Below are positions 1-5,261 of a stretch of 6,495 nucleotides of DNA, piece by piece. The DNA lies in the NCBI GenBank assembly GCA_004556745.1, contig SFFY01000075.1, forward strand, positions 1-6,495. The letters are read 5' to 3'. The position numbers and the translations under genes are program-made. Position 1 is the first letter of the stretch; each line of letters starts with the position of its first letter. The notes under the pieces were generated by a model, which saw nothing but the letters and a program-made list of their open reading frames with translations, ran no database searches and was not told the origin of the DNA. The stretch is from Bacteroidales bacterium (GTDB lineage: Bacteria > Bacteroidota > Bacteroidia > Bacteroidales > Bacteroidaceae).

Positions 1-221
1 TCGACCGCTCTTTGCTCATCGACAATTCCAGCGACCACTATCAGCGCCACACGCACGAGAATGCGCAGATCGCGCTGCAAAAGGGCCGCCACAGCATCAA
101 GGTATGCTTCATCGGCGGCATCTTCGACGGCTGGCCCAACTATTGGCACGAAACGAAGGTGGAATATCGCACGCCGGGCGGCGAATGGAAAAAGGTAACG
201 CCCGAAATGCTCAGCCATTAA
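1..221 (+). CDS. C-terminal fragment of a probable secreted glycoside hydrolase (PA14-like module)
   Basis: Only the last 73 residues are in the window. The frame is open to the left edge, first complete codon at 3, and stops with TAA at 219-221. The visible protein reads (D)RSLLIDNSSDHYQRH, then ALQKGRHSIKV, then GWPNYW and a hydrophilic end. A 'display residue, short acidic/Asn turn, His-rich strand, xLxKGxHxIxV strand' pattern is typical of the last strands of PA14-like or similar beta-sandwich modules that end Bacteroidetes carbohydrate-active enzymes. I think a GH20 beta-hexosaminidase is the best guess, because its C-termini look like this, but the catalytic domain is outside the window, so this is inference. 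The TTG at 12 is an internal leucine codon, not a start. No gene follows on this strand; the next gene is convergent. Confidence 0.6.
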   Translation, partial: DRSLLIDNSSDHYQRHTHENAQIALQKGRHSIKVCFIGGIFDGWPNYWHETKVEYRTPGGEWKKVTPEMLSH

Positions 222-233
222 GGTTCATTTATT

Positions 234-338
234 AGTAGACGAGTTTACAAGTAAACGAGTAGACGAGACAAGTTTCTCATGTAAAATTTAATTAGCAAGA
301 CATCTCTGTCTTGTTTACTTGTATACTCGTTTACTTGT
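234..338. repeat. Inverted repeat built of 8-bp AGTNNACR units, in the gap between convergent genes
   Basis: The left arm (234-265) is four consecutive 8-bp units: AGTAGACG, AGTTTACA, AGTAAACG and AGTAGACG. The right arm (312-335) is three units of the same family in the opposite orientation: TGTTTACT, TGTATACT and CGTTTACT. The arms share a perfect 15-bp inverted match, 247-261 with 324-338, then one mismatch and five more pairs (263-267 with 318-322, one of them G-U). Inside the loop sits a second small hairpin, CAAGACA (296-302) with TGTCTTG (307-313) around a TCTC loop. From memory, octamer strings of this AGT/ACGAGT kind are common between genes in Bacteroides and Prevotella. The structure could fold as RNA from either strand and may help end transcription of both flanking genes. 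Confidence 0.75.
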
Positions 339-368
339 TTCTAAAAAGGTACGGCTTCATTCTCATAG

Positions 369-412
369 GCATAAAAAAACGAGCGTCCGCATGAACGCTC
401 GTTATTTTATGC
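369..412. terminator. Bidirectional intrinsic terminator between convergent genes
   Basis: AACGAGCGT (378-386) pairs perfectly with ACGCTCGTT (395-403) around an 8-nt loop. One A-A mismatch further out, GCATAAAA (369-376) pairs with TTTTATGC (405-412). Read on the minus strand, the GC-rich stem is followed by seven Ts, which makes a good terminator for the 853-434 gene, whose stop lies 22 nt upstream. Read on the plus strand, it is followed by TATTTTATGC and can serve the 1-221 gene, though less strongly. Confidence 0.85.
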
Positions 413-433
413 TTCATCTGATATGGCCCGTCA

Positions 434-853
434 CTATCTGGTGCCGGTTCCGCCGCAGGTACGGCATTTTCCGTTGCCGCAACCACACTTGACAACGGAA
501 TTACTGCCGTAAGAATGGGTGCGATAATAACCCTTTCCGCCGCAGTTGCTGCAAACTCCGCGCCCGAGGCAATTTCTGCACCTTCTCGTCACGGTGGTTT
601 GATTGTTGGACGTGTTCGAACGGCGGCTGGAAGACACTCCGCCCACGGGATAATCGGGCATCTGGTCGCCGCGCACGCCGTTCACGGACGAACGCTCGAG
701 GTTCGACTTTTGAGAACTCATTTGGCGGGCGATCTGATCTGCGTTCAAACCATTTACGGAGGATTGATCAATAAGCAGCTGCGCATCGGCAGCAAGGGCG
801 GTGGCAAAGAAAGCACAGCTTGCCAACGCTACTTTGGCAAAAAACTTTTTCAT
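434..853 (-). CDS. Small exported protein with DnaJ-type cysteine-rich zinc motifs, no J domain
   Basis: This 139-aa protein has an N-terminal signal sequence (MKKFFAKVAL plus a hydrophobic stretch) with a likely signal peptidase I site after ADA at residue 24. An LASC lipobox-like match at residues 10-13 sits too early, with a lysine in the hydrophobic run, so I prefer signal peptidase I. Residues 25-90 are polar and low in complexity, with a short internal duplication (SSVNG at 31-35 and 55-59, each followed by DQ). Residues 92-137 carry four cysteine pairs: C92/C95 (CxxCxGxG), C101/C104 (CxxCxGxG), C123/C125 (CxC) and C130/C133 (CxxCxGxG). This is the pattern of the DnaJ zinc-binding domain, but there is no J domain or substrate domain. 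It probably binds two Zn ions outside the cytoplasm or in the periplasm. Function is unknown. The ATG start is followed at once by the signal sequence. No Shine-Dalgarno is present, as is usual in this phylum. Confidence 0.8.
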   Translation of the reverse strand: MKKFFAKVALASCAFFATALAADAQLLIDQSSVNGLNADQIARQMSSQKSNLERSSVNGVRGDQMPDYPVGGVSSSRRSNTSNNQTTVTRRCRNCLGRGVCSNCGGKGYYRTHSYGSNSVVKCGCGNGKCRTCGGTGTR

Positions 854-887
854 AATCGTAAAATTTAAGTAAGGTTTCTAAAAGGAT

Positions 888-918
888 TTAGGGTATGCCC
901 TTGCGGAGCATACCCTAA
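888..918 (-). terminator. 11-bp hairpin after rplT, probable end of the ribosomal operon
   Basis: TTAGGGTATGC (888-898) and GCATACCCTAA (908-918) form a perfect 11-bp stem with a 9-nt loop. It lies 36 nt past the rplT stop and 35 nt before the start of the next minus-strand gene. The downstream tract on the minus strand (ATCCTTTTAG) is only weakly U-rich, so termination may be partial and the zinc-protein gene could receive read-through. A smaller stem-loop (AAAGTAG at 935-941 with CTACTTT at 944-950) sits between it and the rplT stop. A role in mRNA 3'-end stability or as a start-proximal element of the next gene cannot be excluded. Confidence 0.6.
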
Positions 919-953
919 GTGTGAAATAACTTTCAAAGTAGAACTACTTTCTT

Positions 954-1298
954 TTACTTTACCTTCTGCACGATTGCCTTGAAAGCCTCGGGGTTGTTGA
1001 CAGCGAGGTCGGCAAGCACTTTGCGGTTGATTTCGATGCCGGCAGCGTGGAGCTTACCCATGAGCACGGAGTAAGAGAGGCCTTCGATGCGGGCAGCGGC
1101 GTTGATACGCTGAATCCAAAGTGCGCGGAAGTTACGCTTTTTATTCTTACGGTCGCGATAAGCGTAAGTAAGACCTTTTTCCCAAGTATTCTTGGCAACG
1201 GTCCAAACGTTTTTGCGGGCACCATAGTAACCGCGAGTGAGTTTCAGAATTCTTTTACGCTTTGCACGCGAAGCGACGTGGTTTACTGATCTAGGCAT
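954..1298 (-). CDS. rplT: 50S ribosomal protein bL20
   Basis: This 114-aa protein starts MPRSVNHVASRAKRKRILK, followed by GYYGARKN, then the basic helix with YAYRDRKNKKRNFR, and LWIQRINAAAR. These are the hallmark segments of bL20: a long basic N-terminal extension that threads into 23S rRNA, then a globular RNA-binding C-terminal domain (about residues 60-114). Length is normal for the family. bL20 is needed early in 50S assembly. In E. coli and Bacillus it also represses its own operon by binding the mRNA. It is the last gene of thrS-infC-rpmI-rplT and lies 125 nt after rpmI, a long gap that contains a foldable element (1319-1359). No Shine-Dalgarno precedes the ATG; the upstream sequence is A-rich (CAAAAACAAAAACAAA), a usual form of Bacteroidetes start region. 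Confidence 0.98.
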   Translation of the reverse strand: MPRSVNHVASRAKRKRILKLTRGYYGARKNVWTVAKNTWEKGLTYAYRDRKNKKRNFRALWIQRINAAARIEGLSYSVLMGKLHAAGIEINRKVLADLAVNNPEAFKAIVQKVK

Positions 1299-1318
1299 TT
1301 TGTTTTTGTTTTTGGTTG

Positions 1319-1359
1319 TTAGCGTCGTTGTTGTTACTGCAACGAACTTAATGCGCTAA
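1319..1359 (-). promoter_or_regulatory. Candidate structured leader of rplT (two stacked helices with a one-sided bulge)
   Basis: In mRNA sense, TTAGCG (1359-1354) pairs with CGCTAA (1324-1319), and TCGTTG (1345-1340) pairs with CAACGA (1330-1325). On the 3' side the two helix strands are contiguous (a 12-nt arm), while the 5' side has an 8-nt bulge (CATTAAGT, 1353-1346). The apical loop is 9 nt. Both 6-bp helices are perfect. bL20 is known to bind its own mRNA in other phyla at irregular two-helix structures that resemble its 23S rRNA site. The position 21 nt upstream of the rplT ATG suits translational control, but that role is inference. Confidence 0.4.
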
Positions 1360-1423
1360 ACATCCGGTTAAACTTTTTGTTGATGTGGTTTTAAGAGATG
1401 CTCTCGTGTTTAGATTGGAAAAC

Positions 1424-1621
1424 TTAACGGAGGCAGAGGAGTTCGCGTACCTGACGCTTGTTCGTGCCGTCTACGAGGGCAACGTGGTCGAGGTTGCGCT
1501 TCTGCTTTTTCGTTTTCTTCGTCAGAATGTGAGAGTGGTAAGCGTGATGTCTCTTGATCTTACCTGTTCCGGTGAGCTTGAAACGCTTTTTTGCGCCGGA
1601 GTTCGTCTTTACTTTTGGCAT
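1424..1621 (-). CDS. rpmI: 50S ribosomal protein bL35
   Basis: This 65-aa protein starts MPKVKTNSGAKKRFKLTGTGKIKR, then has HSHILTKKTKKQKRNL. This is the conserved bL35 pattern: a very basic N-terminal half, a TGTGKIKR turn, and the HILTKK(S/T)KKxKR segment, ending in a short helix (RQVRELLCLR). Length matches the family. It is part of the 50S subunit. It lies between infC (116 nt upstream) and rplT (125 nt downstream) in the conserved order. The start is clear because the family always begins MPK(M/V)KT. The region upstream is an AT-rich TTAATTAATTA stretch with no Shine-Dalgarno. Confidence 0.97.
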   Translation of the reverse strand: MPKVKTNSGAKKRFKLTGTGKIKRHHAYHSHILTKKTKKQKRNLDHVALVDGTNKRQVRELLCLR

Positions 1622-1656
1622 TTTCTTTTGTAATTAATTAATTGATTATTATAAAA

Positions 1657-1728
1657 CTGCGGCTGGTGAGATACCAAACACAGACGCGCAGAGTTTTTTA
1701 TCGGCTTTTGCCTTTGCCCCTTACGGGA
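1657..1728 (-). promoter_or_regulatory. Foldable infC-rpmI intercistronic region, two stem-loops
   Basis: In mRNA order, the first element is UCCC-GUAA-GGGG (1728-1717), a 4-bp stem (one U-G pair) closed by a GNRA-type GUAA tetraloop, only 9 nt after the infC stop. The second has an outer helix CTGCG/CGCAG (1691-1687 with 1661-1657), a 10-nt 5' bulge against 2 nt on the other side, an inner helix TGGT/ACCA (1676-1673 with 1667-1664) and a 5-nt loop. It is followed by TTTTATAATAATC. The second could act as a weak terminator or attenuator, or as a protein-binding RNA. Both helices are short, so this is a weak call. Confidence 0.3.
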
Positions 1729-1737
1729 CTGGCATTA

Positions 1738-2406
1738 TCAAAAGTCTTCGCCTTCTACGCGCGGACCCTGATATTCTTTCTTTTCCTTAACCTTGGGCGC
1801 GGTTTTGGGGGCGCGCTCTGCCGGCAGTTCTTCATGCTGCGCCTCGGCTTTCTTGGCGTTGCCGCCGGTCTTCTTGGGAGCGATGAAGATAATCATGCGC
1901 TTGCCTTCGAGCTTCGGCATCGATTCCACCTTGCCGTACTCTTCAAGGTCGTTGGCAAAACGCAGGAGCAACACCTCGCCTTGCTCTTTGAAGAGAATGG
2001 AACGGCCGCGGAAGAACACGTAAGCCTTCACCTTGTCGCCGTCGGAAAGGAATTCCTTGGCGTGCTTGAGTTTGAAGTTGTAGTCGTGCTCGTCGGTCTG
2101 CGGTCCGAAACGGATTTCCTTCACCTCTATCTTGGTCTGCTTGGCTTTCAGTTCCTTTTGGCGTTTCTTCTGCTGGTAGAGAAACTTGGAGTAACTGATG
2201 AGCCGGCAAACGGGAGGCTCGGCATTGGGAGAAATCTCAACGAGGTCAACACCCTGCTGGCGTGCCATGTCAAGTGCCTGACGCGTGGGTACTACCATCG
2301 GCTCGATGTCGTCGCCCACGATGCGCACTTCGCGCACGCGGATTTGCTCGTTGATGCGGTGCTGCTGCTTGTTGCTGTCGTTTCTCGGTTTCTGCGGTTG
2401 CGGCAT
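1738..2406 (-). CDS. infC: Translation initiation factor IF-3 with a charged C-terminal extension
   Basis: IF3 binds the 30S subunit, checks start-codon and initiator-tRNA pairing, and prevents early 50S joining. The 222-aa protein has the N domain at about residues 16-85 (RINEQIRVREVRIVG, then VDLVEISPNAEPPVCRL at 53-69), a basic linker (YQQKKRQKELKAKQ) and the C domain at about 92-178 (KEIRFGP, HDYNFKLKHAKEFL, KVKAYVFFRGRS, MPKLEGKRM). About 44 residues follow (179-222), rich in K, E, A and P and lacking any motif I know. IF3 is often near 180 residues; Bacteroidetes versions commonly carry such tails. The start is ATG rather than the ATT/ATC used in some other phyla. A perfect Shine-Dalgarno (AAGGAGGT) precedes it, at an unusually long 14-nt spacing. 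It follows thrS by 140 nt. Confidence 0.97.
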   Translation of the reverse strand: MPQPQKPRNDSNKQQHRINEQIRVREVRIVGDDIEPMVVPTRQALDMARQQGVDLVEISPNAEPPVCRLISYSKFLYQQKKRQKELKAKQTKIEVKEIRFGPQTDEHDYNFKLKHAKEFLSDGDKVKAYVFFRGRSILFKEQGEVLLLRFANDLEEYGKVESMPKLEGKRMIIFIAPKKTGGNAKKAEAQHEELPAERAPKTAPKVKEKKEYQGPRVEGEDF

Positions 2407-2420
2407 ACTTTGATTTTGAA

Positions 2421-2428
2421 ACCTCCTT
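2421..2428 (-). promoter_or_regulatory. Strong Shine-Dalgarno (AAGGAGGT) upstream of infC, long spacing
   Basis: The minus strand reads AAGGAGGT at 2428-2421, an 8-nt complement of the anti-SD end of 16S rRNA. It is 14 nt from the A of the infC ATG; 5-9 nt is usual. No in-frame alternative start lies closer (the in-frame codons between are CAA, AAT, CAA and AGT). Bacteroidetes genes mostly lack SD sequences. Confidence 0.65.
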
Positions 2429-2431
2429 GGC

Positions 2432-2468
2432 GCGGGACGCTATATATATAATATTGTGTAGTCCCTGC
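2432..2468 (-). promoter_or_regulatory. Candidate stem-loop in the infC leader
   Basis: GCGGGAC (2432-2438) can pair with GTCCC-T-GC (2461-2468), giving 7 bp with a single bulged T, around a 22-nt loop made almost only of A and T (TATATATATAATATT). It ends three bases before the Shine-Dalgarno of infC, so it could affect access to it. The long AT loop could also be a simple spacer. Confidence 0.3.
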
Positions 2469-2503
2469 GGAGGCGGAAAAGTTATATTTTTTGTAAATAA
2501 AAT

Positions 2504-2540
2504 GTCCGCTTCTCATAAGTATCTCCTATGAAAAGCGGAC
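2504..2540 (-). terminator. 14-bp hairpin just after thrS: partial terminator or leader structure
   Basis: In mRNA sense, GTCCGCTTTTCATA (2540-2527) pairs with TATGAGAAGCGGAC (2517-2504) over 14 bp with one G-U pair and a 9-nt loop (GGAGATACT). It begins 6 nt after the thrS stop codon and is followed by ATTTTATTTAC. This resembles an intrinsic terminator, so thrS may end partly here, with infC-rpmI-rplT expressed more weakly or from an internal promoter. If the promoter-like element at 2542-2549 is active, the hairpin instead sits at the very 5' end of that transcript. Confidence 0.65.
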
Positions 2541-2541
2541 G

Positions 2542-2546
2542 CAAAG

Positions 2547-2549
<3 letters not shown>
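2542..2549 (-). promoter_or_regulatory. Perfect Bacteroidetes -7 motif overlapping the thrS stop codon (possible infC promoter)
   Basis: The minus strand reads TAACTTTG, an exact match to the TAnnTTTG -7 consensus of Bacteroidetes sigma factor. Its first three bases are the thrS stop codon. I see no clear TTTG-type -33 element at the expected 17-21 nt upstream, where thrS coding sequence constrains the DNA. An infC promoter here is possible but unproven. Confidence 0.35.
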
Positions 2550-4490
<1,941 letters not shown>

Positions 4491-4523
4491 ATATTATATA
4501 TTGTGTGTTTGATTTTCAACGCG

Positions 4524-4552
4524 CAAAGGTAACGAATTTTCTTAGCATAAAA
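4524..4552 (-). promoter_or_regulatory. thrS promoter, Bacteroidetes type
   Basis: The minus strand reads TACCTTTG at 4531-4524, an exact TAnnTTTG -7 element. A TTTT lies at 4552-4549, 17 nt upstream, in the place of the TTTG-type -33 box (one base off consensus). Transcription would start near 4517-4520, about 27-30 nt before the thrS ATG. Confidence 0.65.
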
Positions 4553-4676
4553 GGCGGTTTTCTGAAATTGTTGGCGTTTTAGACGTCTTTGATGATATAT
4601 TTGGGGGAAATAAGGTTTGTATTGCGTGCATTGCCAACACGCCAAATAGCAAGAAACGAAAGATCTGCATAATTAC

Positions 4677-4713
4677 AACAGAGGGTGCGCCACATTATGA
4701 CACACCCTCTGTT
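4677..4713 (-). terminator. Terminator after the lipoprotein gene
   Basis: AACAGAGGGTG (4677-4687) and CACCCTCTGTT (4703-4713) form a perfect 11-bp stem with a 15-nt loop, 17 nt past the stop of the lipoprotein gene. The tract after the stem on the minus strand is GTAATTATG, weakly U-rich; the plus strand has TTTT at the stem end. It separates the lipoprotein unit from the thrS promoter. The stretch between it and the thrS promoter (4553-4676) has no gene that I can see. Confidence 0.75.
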
Positions 4714-4730
4714 TTATCAGAACTATCACG

Positions 4731-5249
4731 CTAAAAACCATCTAAACTATGCTTTTTGCAACCAGGGAAACCATTTTTAATCAATGCTTTCAGTTCATCG
4801 GTGGTACGGGCTTGCGTACCGCAGTCCCATAGCTCCACAAGAGGGAAACGGTCTTTGACGTGACGCAGCAGTTCGGCGTGTGACGGAGCTTCGGGCAAAT
4901 CAGCGTATTGTTCGTAAGTGAAATCAGTGAATGCCGTGCCTGCAGATATGCCACGCCTATCCCAATACCAGCCGTCGCCAAGCGGCACGGGCTTCTGCGT
5001 TTTGTTTAAATCTGTCGGCGCAGGATAAGCAACAACTTTAGTGCGCGTGCCGTCCAATGTTATAGGCACGAGATTGGCATAATCGGCACGCATGCGATAA
5101 ATGCAGACGTGAGGCAATGCCACCGCCCTACCCTGCTGCCCTTCCGAGAAAGCGACAGGAGTTTCAGCCTCAACGCTTTTATGCGCTCCACTACACGCAA
5201 ATAAAGCAGAAGCAGCGGCACACAATATTATATTATGGGCAATCTTCAT
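4731..5249 (-). CDS. Hypothetical lipoprotein of a conserved Bacteroidales family
   Basis: This 172-aa protein starts MKIAHNIILCAAASALFAC with a lipobox L16-F17-A18 and modified Cys19, so it is exported and lipid-anchored. The residues after Cys19 (SGAHK) lack an acidic surface-export signal, so periplasmic location is likely. Its soluble part begins near residue 43 with VALPHVCIYRMRADYANLVP, followed by TKVVAYPAP, VPLGDGWYWDRRGI, FTDFTYEQYADLP and a C-terminal helix ending KALIKNGFPGCKK. I recall this order of motifs (IYRM.ADY, a YPAP turn, a DRRGI segment, a final 'ALIK.GF.GC') in unnamed Bacteroides, Prevotella and Alistipes proteins, but I know no function. C143 and C164 (or C49) could form a disulfide. 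It follows the secreted protein gene by 12 nt, with no SD, and is probably translated from the same mRNA. Confidence 0.8.
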   Translation of the reverse strand: MKIAHNIILCAAASALFACSGAHKSVEAETPVAFSEGQQGRAVALPHVCIYRMRADYANLVPITLDGTRTKVVAYPAPTDLNKTQKPVPLGDGWYWDRRGISAGTAFTDFTYEQYADLPEAPSHAELLRHVKDRFPLVELWDCGTQARTTDELKALIKNGFPGCKKHSLDGF

Positions 5250-5261
5250 CTTTTTGGGGGT

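Noticed and set aside
814..820. Lipobox-like match L10-A11-S12-C13 in the zinc protein.
   Set aside because: The hydrophobic region before it is very short and contains a lysine, while a normal signal peptidase I site (ADA at 22-24) follows a full hydrophobic run.
2441..2460. Shared AT-rich motif ATATTGTGT near thrS (4498-4506) and infC (2451-2459), with a third copy in the lipoprotein start codons.
   Set aside because: It is short, AT-dinucleotide-rich, and placed differently relative to each start codon, so chance is the best explanation.
4491..4523. T-box or peptide attenuator for thrS.
   Set aside because: The leader after the promoter is only about 30 nt, too short for a T-box or a leader peptide with terminator.
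4596..4603. Plus-strand TATATTTG, a match to the -7 promoter consensus.
   Set aside because: No plus-strand gene follows within the window, and it has no matching -33 element that I can see.
4571..4645. Inverted TTGGCGT/ACGCCAA 61 nt apart, upstream of thrS.
   Set aside because: The arms are only 7 bp, the spacing is large, and they do not flank the promoter in a sensible way; a chance match is likely.
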